Under the pieces are notes generated by a model. That model ran no database searches, was not told where the DNA came from, and saw only the letters and a program-made list of their open reading frames with translations. Shown here one piece after another: positions 7,335 to 17,172 of a stretch of 64,000 nucleotides of DNA; position 1 is the stretch's first letter; each line of letters begins with the position of its first letter. The translations under genes were made by a program, and so were the position numbers. Origin of the DNA: Stackebrandtia albiflava (GTDB lineage Bacteria; Actinomycetota; Actinomycetes; Mycobacteriales; Micromonosporaceae); NCBI RefSeq assembly GCF_007994225.1, contig NZ_VLLL01000005.1:1721142-1785141 (forward strand), given 5' to 3'.

Positions 7335-10300
7335 TCACGGAGAGAAATACTCCCTTCCCTTGGGATGGGCGTGCAGCTTCCCGGACGCGTCGATGTGAAC
7401 CCGCACCTTGGTCATCCACCCTCCATTGGGTCCCGTTCCGATCGGCTTGTTGAACTCGAAGTCCCTGATGTTCGGACGACCGGCTACCGGTGTGCCGTTC
7501 TTCCACGCGAACCACGCATACGCGTCCGCCTCGGCACGTGTCTTGAACGCCGACGTCGGCGTGCCCAGTCGCAGCCGCTGGGCGTACTCGGCCGTCCCGA
7601 CGACGTGCTGGTCCTGCTTCTGCCGGGATATCCCGCTCGGTGTGCATGGAAAGTTCGGAGTCGTGTTGTGTACGAGGATGTCGGTGTCGCCGGCGGCGAC
7701 GTGGTAGGTGTGGAGGTCGTCGACGGTGAGGTTGTGGACGCGGGTGGTGTGGGTGCGGTGGTCGACGGCGGTGACCTGAACCCAGGTGCCGGCGGCGGTG
7801 CGCAGCATGTCGCCGGGGGTGAGGTCTTCGGCGTCGCGCCACTGCCCGTCGTCGGCGACCCAGAAGGGGTGGCCGTCGGTGGCGGTAATGGACGCGTCGC
7901 CGGTTCCGTCGTCGTCGGTGTCGACGGTGACGTCGACAAGGTTCTTCTCGCCGGTGCCCTCGATGAGTCCGGTGACCTCGCGGGCGCCGGTCTCCCCGGT
8001 TTCGGGGTCGGTGGCGACGACCTCGTCGCCCAGTTCGACGTCCTCGATGGGTTTATGTGTCCCGTCGGCCATCAGCACCGGGGTATCGGGGGTGAAACTG
8101 TTGCTCAGGCAGGAGTTGCCGCGTCCGCCGGACTGGCCGGGTTTGGTGCCCATCGGGTCGATCAGGGCGGTGGGCTGGTTGAGGACGTAGGCGTGCAGGT
8201 TGGTGTCGCCGGAGGAGAAACCGATGGGGTCTTCGCTGATGAACCTCTGCAGGCCGGGGCTGTAGTACCTGGCGCGGTACTGGTAGAGGCCGGTGCCGTC
8301 GTCCTCGCGGCCGGTGAACCGGTACGGGTTGGCGCCGTCGTCGCCTTCGGTGGTGGTCTCGCCGAAGGGCTCGTAGGCGTACTCACCGGTGACGGCACCG
8401 GACTGGTCGGCCACGGCGATGGTGGATCCGAGCATGTCGGTCAGGTACGACAACTGTGTCGCACCGGTGTCGCGCAGTAGGTGCTGGTCGAGTCCAGCGG
8501 AGACCTGGGTGGCGATGACGTCGCCTCCGCTGGTCTCGCGCAACGGGTTGAGTCCGTCGTACAGGTACTCCACGGTGGTGCCGTTGACGGTGCGGCTGGA
8601 GCGTTGGCCGTCCGCGCCGTATCCGAAGCTGGCGACCATACCCGGTGCGGTCAGGCCGACCAGTTGGCCGCGGGCGTCCCACTCGTAGGTGGTGGTGCCG
8701 TCGGCGGTGAGGTTGCCGTCGGCGTCGTAGCCGATGGTGGTGCCGTCGATGCCGGTGAGCCGGTTGGCCGCGTCGTAGGTGGCCGGGCCGAATGCGTCCG
8801 GGATGGTCGCCGTCGCCAGGGAACCGGCCACCGACACCGGGCGCCCCGCGGCGTCGGTGACGTACGTCAACTCGCCCAGTGCGCTGCCGCCGGCGGTGTA
8901 GGTGATGCCGGTGACGTCGCCGACCGCGTCGTAGTCGTAGTCCTGGGTGGTGGCGCCGGTGGTCACGACGTCCTGCCGGCCGAGCGCGTCACGGGTGATC
9001 GAGGCGACGGTGGCGCCGCCGCGTTCGGCCGAGACGAACGCCCCGTCGGCGTCGTAGTGGTAGGTGACCACCGGTAGCCCGTCGACGCTGACCGCGCGCC
9101 ACTGCGAGTCGGTCCCGTACTCGTATCCGACCGTGCCCTGCGGCGTGGCGGACACCGTGGTGCGGTCGAGCCCGTCGTACTGGAACGTACTGTCACCGTC
9201 GATGGAGTCCGTGGTGGAGGTGAGCCGGTTCCCGGCGTCGTAGCCGAAGGTGGTGGTGGACTCGGCGGTGGCGCCGTCGACGCCGTAGCGCACCTCGGTC
9301 TTGCGGTCCAGGACGTCGTAGTCGAACTCGGTGACCACGCCGGCCCGGGAGGTGTGCACGGCGAGGTTGCCGTTGCCGTCGTACTCCAGGGTCTCGGTGG
9401 CACCCAGCGGGTCGGTGACCGAGTCGACCCTGCCCATGGCGTCGTACGTGAACACGGTCTGTCCGCCACGCGGATCGACGACCTTCGTGTTGTTACCGAT
9501 GGCGTCGTACTCGTACGAGGTGGTCCGCCCCAACGGGTCGACCACCTCGCTGATCCGGCCGAGTACGTCGTAACCGGTGGTGGTGGTCGCGCCGAGCGGG
9601 TCGGTGACCCGGACGGGACGTCCGGCCGCGTCGAACCCGACACGGGTCGTCTCGCCCGCCGCGTCGGTCGCCGCCACCGGGTCACCCAGCAGATACGTCG
9701 TCGTGGTCGTGTTCCCCGCCGCATCGGTGGTCTCGGTGACCTGACCGTGGCCGTTGACGGCGAACGTCGTGGTGTTCCCCAACGGGTCGGTGATCGCCGA
9801 CAACGCACCGTCGGCCCCGTAGTCGTACTCGGTCACCGCACCGAAGTGATCGGTGTAGGACGACAACTGCCCGAACGGCCCGTCCCGAGGCGACGACTCC
9901 GTCCGCGCCTCCGAGGTACCGGCCAGCACCGTGGTCGACACCACCTCACCGAACTCGTTGTACTCCAACTCCGTACGCCGACCCAGCTCATCCACATACG
10001 CGGTCGGGAGGACACCGGAGTCGTCGCGCTCGATCGTGGTGGTCTGCGCCAGCGACGTCCCGTACCCGAAGGTCTCGGAGGTGGCCTGGCCTTCGGCGTT
10101 GAACGTGTACCGGTCGACGTCGCCTTCGGGATGGGTCACGAGGGTTTCGACGATGGCACCGTCGGCGTTCTCGGTGTAGTCGAAGGTGTAGAGGCCCTCG
10201 TCGACGACGGTCTGTTCGGCGACCCGGCCCTGCGCGTCGTAGACGTTGGTGAGGAACGTGACACCGCGGGCGTCGGTGATGGTGGTCATCAGGCCGTTGG

Positions 10301-13300
10301 CGTCGTACGTGTAACCGGTGACACCGCCGTCCGGGTCGGTGACGCTGATCAGGTGGCCCTGATCGTCATAGTCGTACAGGACGGTACGGCCGAGGCTGTC
10401 TTCCGCCTTGGTGATGACCTGGTCGAAGTTCGGGTCGTCGTAGGAGAACCTGATCCACTTGCCGTTCGGCGACGTGACCTGCGTCACCTTGCCGTGAGAA
10501 CGCAGCCTCCCGTCGGAGTCCGGTGGGATCCACTCCCGCGTGACGGTGACGGTGTTCCCGTAGCGGTCCCGGATCGACTGCAGCGGCGCCTCGTCCCCGA
10601 GGACGTACACGGTGCCGTCTCTGAGTGTGATGTCCCAACCGTGTCCGTTCCAGGCCATGGTCGACCCGGAGAACATCGTCGGTGTCGGATCGGCGGCGAA
10701 CGCGGCGTTGACGAACGATCCCGGCCCCTCCCCCGGCGTGATCCGTTCGTAGTGGACCCTGCTGCCGTCCGGCGCGTAGAGGTCCGCCTCCAGGTAGTCG
10801 AAGTCGTCGATCTCGCCCGGCGACCACGGGAAGTAGTTGTAGGAGAAGTTCATGCCGACCCCGAACGGCCGCACCTCCACGTCGCCCTGCTGGTAGGTGC
10901 GGGTCAGGTCGAGCGGGATCACGTCGTCGAGGAACAGGTCGGTGGACTCGTCCACGAGTAGGCCGGTGGCGACGTCGACCGGGTCGCCCACCTTGACACC
11001 GCCCGGCGCGGGCGACCGCACCGGCGGGTTGATGCCGGGCACGGCGGTCATGGCGCCGGTCAGCCGGTAGAACTCCGTGTCGGCGTCGGGCACGACCTGC
11101 TTCCCGTCACCGGTGACGGTGCCCTTGCCGTAGATGTGCCAGCCCTTGTTCTCCGGGTCGTAGAACCAGAAGTCCATCCGGGTGCCAGGGGCCTGGTCGG
11201 TGTAGTTGGGGTAGACGATCCGGCCGCCGGCGGGGAACAGCGAGCCGCCACCGGGCTGGACGGTGAAGTAGATCGGAACCTGGCTGGCCGGCAGCGGGAA
11301 CGGCGGCCGGTCGATCGGTATCGGCGTGATCGACAGCTCGGTCGCGACGTTCCCGTCACCGTCGCGGACGGTGGTGCCCGCCGGAATGTGCACCTCCAAC
11401 CCCGGGATCGCCGGAGTGGTCAGGACGACGTCCTCGGTGGTGGGCGACTCCACCGTCACGGTGGTCTCGGTGTCCAGTTCCGGCAGGTACACGGGGTGGT
11501 TCATCCGCCGCGTCTCTCCCCGGGAGACGTCGACGCCGATGTCGAACACCCCGTACGAGGCGCCCTCGGCGTCCGCCGTGGAACCGTCCACGTGGACCAC
11601 ACGCCGGCCCGCCGGGACGTCGGTGACGAGGAACCTGCCGAAGGCGTCGGTCCGGACCGTCTCGTTCTCGACCGTGACGGTCACCCCGGCCAACGGGGCA
11701 CCGTTGATCGCGGTGACCTGACCGGATACGGCGGTGACTCCGGCGGGCGCGTCCGGGCCGAGGTCGGCGTCGGTGGCGGGTCCGTAGTCGGTGACCCAGT
11801 CGGCGCCGTCGAGGTGGTCGGTGTCCGGCTGCCAGCCGTCGGGGTCGCGTGTCCGGACCGAGGACGGCGTCTCACCCTCACCGTCCTCCTCCTTCGGGGG
11901 GACACAGTGGGTGGTGAGTTCGGGCAGCACCGCTCCCCATTCGAGCCGCTCGACACGGTCCGGGACCGCCGTCGGTTCCCCCGTTCGGGCGTCGCACGTC
12001 GGAACGACCACGTCTCGGGTCTCGGCGGCGACGGCGGTGGTGGCGACACCGACCGAGACGCCGCCGGTGGCCGCGTAGTCGGGGTCGATCACAATGCGGT
12101 ACGTGCCGTCGCCGGGGAGGGCCGGAACGGGGATCGGTGTCTCTCCGCTGTGGAAGTCGTGGTCGAGTAGCACCGTGCCGTCGGGCGCGATGAGACTGAC
12201 GTAGTAGTACCGGCCGGTGAAGGTCGGCGCGGCGAAGGTCAGCTCGACCGTGTCTCCGGCGACACCCGTGAACTCCACGACACCGTTCTGTCCGGCGCGG
12301 TCCAGTCGCACGGCGACCGGATCACCGTCGACCGTGGCGGTTCCGGCTGCCGACTCGGTGGACAGGTACACGCTCAGCGAGGTGATGTCCGCCAGTGCGG
12401 GGTGGAGGGTGACCCGGTACTCACCGGTCTGGGGAAGTTCCGGCAGGTCGGCGTTGGCGTTGCGCTGGTTCAGGAGCTCCGTACCGTCGGGCGCGGTCAC
12501 CACCACGGAGACGTTCCCGTTGGTGTAGATGTCGTCGGTGCCCAGTGAGAGGCGGTCACCGGCCGCACCGTCGAACGTCAGGTGCACGTTCTGCCACGGA
12601 TGGGCCAGCGGCACGACCGACGGGTCGCCGTCCACCGCGAGGCTTCCGGCTTCGACGTCGGTGGACAGGTGCACAGTGGCGTGGCCGGTGGCCGACCCCG
12701 CCGTCAGCAGCAGGCGGTACGTGCCGTCCAGGGGCAGTTCCGGGATGTCACCCGTGCCGCCGATGGAATCGGTCGCACCGTCCGGGTGGACCAGGGTCGC
12801 GCCGGGCAGGTAATCCGTTCCGTCGTACGACAGGTCGGTGTCGCCGTACCCGAGTCCCAGTCGTTGTCCGGTCTGGCCGGTGAAGTCGATCGCGACCTCG
12901 CGACCGGGCCGGTCGAACTGCGCGACGACACCGGGACCGTCCACCGTCGTCTCGGTCGTGGTACGGCTCGACAGCCACATGGCCGCCGACGCGGGTTGCC
13001 CGTCGACCGTGCCGATGCGGACCCGGTACCTTCCCGCGGACAGTGTCTCGAACGGCAGCGTGTACCGGGGTCCGGCGACGCTCCACGACAACAGGGTGGC
13101 CCCGAACGGCTCGAACACGGTGACGCGGTAGCTGTCGTAGCGGTCCGATTCGGCGTCGAAACCGAAGCTCAGCGCCTGTTCCTCGGTCGCGGTGAAGAAG
13201 AACTCGTTGTGTTGCCCCGCCCGCGTCACCTCGAAGGCGGCGGCGGCACCGTCGACGTCGAGGGTGCCGGTGGCCGTGGTGGACAGGGTCGCGGTCATCG

Positions 13301-16073
13301 AACCGGTGAACAAGGAACCCGCGTCGACGACGACCTGGTACACGCCGTCGGAGGGCAGCGGCTCCATGCCCATGGCCATGTTGCGGCCCGACAACTCCTG
13401 AGGCTTGTCGTATTCGTTCCTGGCGAAGGTGCCACCGTACGGGTTGAACGTGAAGACCTCGGCGTTCAGCCACCGGTCGGCGGTCAAGCCGAGACTGAGC
13501 CGGTCGCCGGCCTCACCTTCGAACCAGAACATCACCGCCCGGCCCGCGGTCGTGAAGGGCAGTTCCACGCCGTCGCCGTCGACGGCCACCCGGCCCGCCG
13601 CGGTCAGTTCCGCAGCGCTGTATCCACGTGGCGCGATGGCGAGGTCGGTGTCGGTGACGGCGACTCCGCCGGGGGTGCGCACGGTGACCGGGCCGGTCAC
13701 GGCGGCCTCCGGGATCTCCACGGTGATGCTGTCCGGGGTGATCGCGGTGATCAGGCCCTGGGTGCGGTGCAGCAGGACGCTCGTGGCCGCCGGGTCGGTG
13801 TCGAACCCGCTGCCGGTGACGGTGATCGAGGCGCCGACGTCGGCCGTCTGGGCGGAGACCCCGGTGATCACCGGTTCGGGGTGGAGTTCACCGAGTACGA
13901 AGTCGTTGGGGCCGTCCGCCGAGACGTCGGATGCGGTGACGGTCACGGGGCCGGTGGCGGCGTCGGCGGGTACGACGACGGTGAGCCGGTTGGCGGTGGC
14001 GGCCGTGACTTCGGCGGCGGCTCCTCCGATGGTGACGGTCTGGCCGGTGGGGTCGGTGGAGAAGCCGGTGCCGGAGACCGTGATCTCGCTGCCGGCCGGT
14101 GCCTGTAGCGGCACCGTCGACAACACCGACAGGTCGCCGGAGTCGTAGGTCTGGGTCGACAACAGGTTGCCGGCGGCGTCGTAGCGGTACCGGGCGGTGA
14201 GTCCGTCGGGCTGCGATATGCCCACGAGTCGACCGGCCGCGTCGTAGATCAGCTCGTGCGGGCCTCGTGTGATGATCGCCGTGGTGGCGTCGACGGTGAA
14301 GGAGCAGTAGTCGCTCCACACTCCGACGGCGTGGTCGTCGACGGTGCGGACCCGCCAACGGTAGGTGCCGTCCGCCAGCTCGGCCGGGGGTGTCCACGAC
14401 TGCGTGGTACCCGTCGCGGCCGGTTCACCGGTGCCCTCGGCGAGGAGAGTCTCGCCCTGGTACAGCTCGTGCTGCAGCGCCCCGGTTCCGTCGGCGTCCG
14501 ATACGGTCGCCGACACGATGGGGCTTCGTGTGTCGACCTGGAGGGCGGTGGTGCCGCAGGGCTGCCCGTTGACCGCGGCGTCGGTGGTGGCGCCGGGAAC
14601 GGTGTTGTACAGCACCTCCAGGGTCGCGGTGGTGTGGTCGTAACGCTTCCACTGCGCGACGGTGGTCTCGTCGACGGCGCGCATGCCGAGACTCACGCTG
14701 TAGTTGCCGCTGTCGGCGGCGGCGGCCACCATGGACGTCACGTCGAAACCCACGTCGCCGTATCCGCCGCAGGTCGCCCCGAAGTTGGCGCCGGTGGTGC
14801 TGGTGGCCTCGTGCCCGAGCCATCCCGGCTGGTTGTTCCAGGTGTGTTCGGGCTTGATCTGGTAGGAACGCTCCACCAGGGCCTCGGCCTCGTAGCCGCT
14901 GCCCGGGCACACCCAGGAGTGCTTCTGCCGGACGGTGAAGTCCGCCGACAGGACCTGGGTGTCGCGGACGCCCTCGGTGTCCAGCCGGTAGTACGTGCGC
15001 ACGGTCGCCGGCTCACTGACGCAGGTCATGCCGGTGGATTCGTCACAGACCATGCCGACTCCGGCGTCGCCGTACGTCGCGGTGTCACCGACCAGGCCGC
15101 CGTCCTGCCAGTAGGAGTCGTCGGGGAAGTTCGACCACACACTCGCCCAGTGCCCCGAACGCGTACCGGCCGTCCAGGTCGGATCGATGGTGACCGGGTA
15201 GACGGTCGAGTCGGCGGTGAGGAGTTCCCGGTCCGGCGTCAGGATCAACGTGCCGTCGTCGACGGTGGTGGCGACCCGCGCGGTGGATGAGGAGACCATC
15301 GGTTCGGCTCCGGGTACGTCCTGTGAATCGGTGACGGTCGCCGCGGAGTCCCACATCCTGGCGGCACCGGTGGCGAGGAACTCCTCGCCGGTATCCGCGT
15401 CCACCACCGTCACGCCCCCACCGGGGTGGACGTCGGCGGTGAGACCGTCCAGAACCAGTCCGAACTCGACCGTGGACAGACTCTCGGCCGCGTCCCGTTC
15501 CCGGACCCGCAGTGCGTGCGAGAAGCCCGACGCGGTCGCGGTAACCGTCAGGTCCACACCGGGCAGGACGTCGGCGTACACCGCCGTCGCGCCGCTCAAC
15601 GTGGGTTCCGGCAACGGTTCCGGCCAGTGCATCTCGAAGCGCCGGCCGGTCGCGGTGACGCTCACCAGTGGTGTGTCACCGCCTTGGGAGAACACCACGG
15701 GCGGCGACGTGTTGCCCGGTACGACCCCGTCGGGGGTGGACCGCAGATCGAGGTCGATCGGCGCCCACTCCCCGTCCGCGTCCCGTGCGCGCACCGGCGT
15801 GACCCGGGTGACCGACCGCATCCGGCCGTCGGGCTGGGCGTAGACCTCACCGTAGGCGGTACGGGAGGCCAGCACCTCGACGTCCCTGCCGCATTCTCGG
15901 GCGATCGCCGCCGCGCCGGCGGCGTCGGCGGCCTCCGATACGCCGGAGGCGCACGCGTCCGGCCGCGCGGACGGCATCGTGGGTTCGTGGAAGGGCAGGG
16001 CCAACAGGCCGGCGACCATGACGAGCACCAGGGCATGGCGCACGACAAGGGAGCCTCGGGCAGACCGGGGCAT
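7335..16073 (-). CDS. Giant secreted RHS/YD-repeat polymorphic toxin with Hint and type-50-like toxin tip
   Basis: 2912 residues. The order by residue is: signal/membrane segment 10-32 (LVVRHALVLVMVAGLLALPF); secretion-associated N-region; DNRLRE-like beta domain about 305-490; fibronectin-like domain about 500-600; one isolated YD repeat about 604-645; two IPT/TIG domains about 655-815; five PPC-like beta-sandwich repeats about 825-1345; carboxypeptidase-regulatory-like domain about 1450-1505; DUF6531-like entry about 1690-1780; an array of YD repeats about 1840-2580; RHS core (RFTGREDDGTGLYQYRARYY) about 2580-2645; Hint protease domain from Cys2655 to HN near 2802; and the toxin tip 2810-2912. 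The tip has KQDQHVVGTAEYAQRL, GTPVAGRPNIRDFEFNKPIG and a closing HIDASGKLHAHP, resembling polymorphic toxin type 50 (predicted RNase). The start at 16073 uses GGAG 6 bp upstream; a TTG at 16085 overlaps that site. Confidence 0.9.
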   Translation of the reverse strand: MPRSARGSLVVRHALVLVMVAGLLALPFHEPTMPSARPDACASGVSEAADAAGAAAIARECGRDVEVLASRTAYGEVYAQPDGRMRSVTRVTPVRARDADGEWAPIDLDLRSTPDGVVPGNTSPPVVFSQGGDTPLVSVTATGRRFEMHWPEPLPEPTLSGATAVYADVLPGVDLTVTATASGFSHALRVRERDAAESLSTVEFGLVLDGLTADVHPGGGVTVVDADTGEEFLATGAARMWDSAATVTDSQDVPGAEPMVSSSTARVATTVDDGTLILTPDRELLTADSTVYPVTIDPTWTAGTRSGHWASVWSNFPDDSYWQDGGLVGDTATYGDAGVGMVCDESTGMTCVSEPATVRTYYRLDTEGVRDTQVLSADFTVRQKHSWVCPGSGYEAEALVERSYQIKPEHTWNNQPGWLGHEATSTTGANFGATCGGYGDVGFDVTSMVAAAADSGNYSVSLGMRAVDETTVAQWKRYDHTTATLEVLYNTVPGATTDAAVNGQPCGTTALQVDTRSPIVSATVSDADGTGALQHELYQGETLLAEGTGEPAATGTTQSWTPPAELADGTYRWRVRTVDDHAVGVWSDYCSFTVDATTAIITRGPHELIYDAAGRLVGISQPDGLTARYRYDAAGNLLSTQTYDSGDLSVLSTVPLQAPAGSEITVSGTGFSTDPTGQTVTIGGAAAEVTAATANRLTVVVPADAATGPVTVTASDVSADGPNDFVLGELHPEPVITGVSAQTADVGASITVTGSGFDTDPAATSVLLHRTQGLITAITPDSITVEIPEAAVTGPVTVRTPGGVAVTDTDLAIAPRGYSAAELTAAGRVAVDGDGVELPFTTAGRAVMFWFEGEAGDRLSLGLTADRWLNAEVFTFNPYGGTFARNEYDKPQELSGRNMAMGMEPLPSDGVYQVVVDAGSLFTGSMTATLSTTATGTLDVDGAAAAFEVTRAGQHNEFFFTATEEQALSFGFDAESDRYDSYRVTVFEPFGATLLSWSVAGPRYTLPFETLSAGRYRVRIGTVDGQPASAAMWLSSRTTTETTVDGPGVVAQFDRPGREVAIDFTGQTGQRLGLGYGDTDLSYDGTDYLPGATLVHPDGATDSIGGTGDIPELPLDGTYRLLLTAGSATGHATVHLSTDVEAGSLAVDGDPSVVPLAHPWQNVHLTFDGAAGDRLSLGTDDIYTNGNVSVVVTAPDGTELLNQRNANADLPELPQTGEYRVTLHPALADITSLSVYLSTESAAGTATVDGDPVAVRLDRAGQNGVVEFTGVAGDTVELTFAAPTFTGRYYYVSLIAPDGTVLLDHDFHSGETPIPVPALPGDGTYRIVIDPDYAATGGVSVGVATTAVAAETRDVVVPTCDARTGEPTAVPDRVERLEWGAVLPELTTHCVPPKEEDGEGETPSSVRTRDPDGWQPDTDHLDGADWVTDYGPATDADLGPDAPAGVTAVSGQVTAINGAPLAGVTVTVENETVRTDAFGRFLVTDVPAGRRVVHVDGSTADAEGASYGVFDIGVDVSRGETRRMNHPVYLPELDTETTVTVESPTTEDVVLTTPAIPGLEVHIPAGTTVRDGDGNVATELSITPIPIDRPPFPLPASQVPIYFTVQPGGGSLFPAGGRIVYPNYTDQAPGTRMDFWFYDPENKGWHIYGKGTVTGDGKQVVPDADTEFYRLTGAMTAVPGINPPVRSPAPGGVKVGDPVDVATGLLVDESTDLFLDDVIPLDLTRTYQQGDVEVRPFGVGMNFSYNYFPWSPGEIDDFDYLEADLYAPDGSRVHYERITPGEGPGSFVNAAFAADPTPTMFSGSTMAWNGHGWDITLRDGTVYVLGDEAPLQSIRDRYGNTVTVTREWIPPDSDGRLRSHGKVTQVTSPNGKWIRFSYDDPNFDQVITKAEDSLGRTVLYDYDDQGHLISVTDPDGGVTGYTYDANGLMTTITDARGVTFLTNVYDAQGRVAEQTVVDEGLYTFDYTENADGAIVETLVTHPEGDVDRYTFNAEGQATSETFGYGTSLAQTTTIERDDSGVLPTAYVDELGRRTELEYNEFGEVVSTTVLAGTSEARTESSPRDGPFGQLSSYTDHFGAVTEYDYGADGALSAITDPLGNTTTFAVNGHGQVTETTDAAGNTTTTTYLLGDPVAATDAAGETTRVGFDAAGRPVRVTDPLGATTTTGYDVLGRISEVVDPLGRTTSYEYDAIGNNTKVVDPRGGQTVFTYDAMGRVDSVTDPLGATETLEYDGNGNLAVHTSRAGVVTEFDYDVLDRKTEVRYGVDGATAESTTTFGYDAGNRLTSTTDSIDGDSTFQYDGLDRTTVSATPQGTVGYEYGTDSQWRAVSVDGLPVVTYHYDADGAFVSAERGGATVASITRDALGRQDVVTTGATTQDYDYDAVGDVTGITYTAGGSALGELTYVTDAAGRPVSVAGSLATATIPDAFGPATYDAANRLTGIDGTTIGYDADGNLTADGTTTYEWDARGQLVGLTAPGMVASFGYGADGQRSSRTVNGTTVEYLYDGLNPLRETSGGDVIATQVSAGLDQHLLRDTGATQLSYLTDMLGSTIAVADQSGAVTGEYAYEPFGETTTEGDDGANPYRFTGREDDGTGLYQYRARYYSPGLQRFISEDPIGFSSGDTNLHAYVLNQPTALIDPMGTKPGQSGGRGNSCLSNSFTPDTPVLMADGTHKPIEDVELGDEVVATDPETGETGAREVTGLIEGTGEKNLVDVTVDTDDDGTGDASITATDGHPFWVADDGQWRDAEDLTPGDMLRTAAGTWVQVTAVDHRTHTTRVHNLTVDDLHTYHVAAGDTDILVHNTTPNFPCTPSGISRQKQDQHVVGTAEYAQRLRLGTPTSAFKTRAEADAYAWFAWKNGTPVAGRPNIRDFEFNKPIGTGPNGGWMTKVRVHIDASGKLHAHPKGREYFSP

Positions 16074-16497
16074 GACGATCTCCAAAATGGGCGTTACATA
16101 TCCGTGTACCTAAACAACTATCAGTAAGCGCGCGTTTTGCCAAGGCCCCCAGGCGAAGTAGCCCCTTAAGTCGACAATGCACCGGTTGGGTGGAATCGGG
16201 CGCTTGGTGGAGTTCGTTGCGGTCCGCCCCGGTCTCGACGGCGTCGGGGCACCCGTCGGAAGGCCCGGAGGACGACGCGACCGACTCCGGCGAAGAACGG
16301 GCGCCGGGCGAAGGACGGGCATCGGGGGACGTCGGTGTTCACCGAGTCGATGTCCGTTCGGCGTGTTCGCCCACCCCGTGGGGTGGGCGAACACCGTGGT
16401 TCGAAAAAATCGCGTGACCATGTCGATTTCGAGGTCTCCCGTTCGACGTGGTGTCGCAGGATCGAACAACACCCACCACACAGACGGGAAGCGACAC
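16074..16497. other. 424-bp intergenic region upstream of the RHS gene
   Basis: No convincing gene. The part nearest the RHS start (16074-16150) is AT-richer than the surroundings and likely holds the RHS promoter. The rest contains a long perfect palindrome at 16363-16394 listed separately. Open frames crossing it in all directions are Arg-rich shadows. Confidence 0.6.
16363..16394. repeat. Near-perfect 32-nt palindrome (15-bp arms)
   Basis: Arms 16363-16377 (GTGTTCGCCCACCCC) and 16380-16394 are exact complements separated by only 2 bases. The site is 104 bp before the RibD-like gene and 290 bp upstream of the RHS start. No T-run follows on either strand, so terminator function is doubtful; it could be a regulatory dyad or a mobile-element footprint. 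Confidence 0.6.
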
Positions 16498-17067
16498 ATG
16501 CGCACTCTGATCGTCACCGCGTTCGTCTCACTCGACGGGGTCATGGAGGCCCCCGGCGGGGAACCCGGTTACCGCAACTCGGGCTGGACGTTCAAGGACA
16601 TCGAGTTCGACCCGGCCGCCTACGAGATCAAGGAGCGCGAACAGGAGGAGGCGGGCGCGCTGCTGATCGGCCGCCGCTCCTACGAGGCGTTCGCACCGGT
16701 GTGGCCGACGATGACCGAGGAGTTCGCCGGATACAACGCGATGCCTCGTTACGTCGTCTCCACGACGTTGGAGGCCGAGGACCCCCGGTGGCCCGCGACC
16801 ATCCTGCGGTCGACCGACGAGGTCGCGCGGTTGAAGGAGGAGACCGAGGGCGGCCCGATATCGGTGCACGGCAGCGCGACCCTGGGGAAGAGCCTGGCCG
16901 ACGCCGGGCTGGTCGACCGCTACCACCTGCTGGTGTTCCCGAAGCTGCTCGGCGCCGGGCGACGGCTGTGGAGCGAGGCCGACATGGACGCGGTGAACCT
17001 CAGGCTGGTCGAGCACGAGGCGTACTCGAACGGCATCCAGAAGCAGGTCTTCGACGTGGTGCGGTGA
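16498..17067 (+). CDS. Dihydrofolate reductase / RibD C-terminal domain family protein
   Basis: 189 residues matching the stand-alone RibD_C (DHFR-fold) family common in actinobacteria. It begins MRTLIVTAFVSLDGVMEAPG, has the internal GALLIGRRSYEAFAPVWP segment and the nucleotide-side ISVHGSATLGKSLADAGLVD, then LVFPKLLGAGRRLW. Such proteins are predicted NADPH-dependent reductases of unknown substrate and are not true folate enzymes. The ATG at 16498 has GGGAAG about 6 bp upstream. A much longer open frame begins at 16177, but its first part has no protein-like composition and crosses the palindrome. Monocistronic by position. Confidence 0.88.
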   Translation: MRTLIVTAFVSLDGVMEAPGGEPGYRNSGWTFKDIEFDPAAYEIKEREQEEAGALLIGRRSYEAFAPVWPTMTEEFAGYNAMPRYVVSTTLEAEDPRWPATILRSTDEVARLKEETEGGPISVHGSATLGKSLADAGLVDRYHLLVFPKLLGAGRRLWSEADMDAVNLRLVEHEAYSNGIQKQVFDVVR

Positions 17068-17172
17068 GTCACGCACCGCGTCCCGACCACCCCCGGCGTG
17101 CCGGACGCCGACCGGCGTCCGGAGGCGACGGCCTTCGGTAACGTCACCGCCATGGCCGGAAGGGTACGGCCG

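Noticed and set aside
8140-10560. Regularly repeated short sequences suggestive of a CRISPR or tandem array
   Set aside because: Spacing and content are explained by protein-coding YD repeats; there are no constant repeats with unique spacers.
9354-10961. Long plus-strand frame (535 codons) antisense to the RHS gene
   Set aside because: Composition is Arg/Gly/Val-biased with no domain, and it mirrors the YD-repeat codons; it is a GC-frame shadow of the RHS gene.
11136-14108. Further long antisense frames over the RHS gene
   Set aside because: Same reasoning: repetitive shadow translation, no ribosome sites, no protein motifs.
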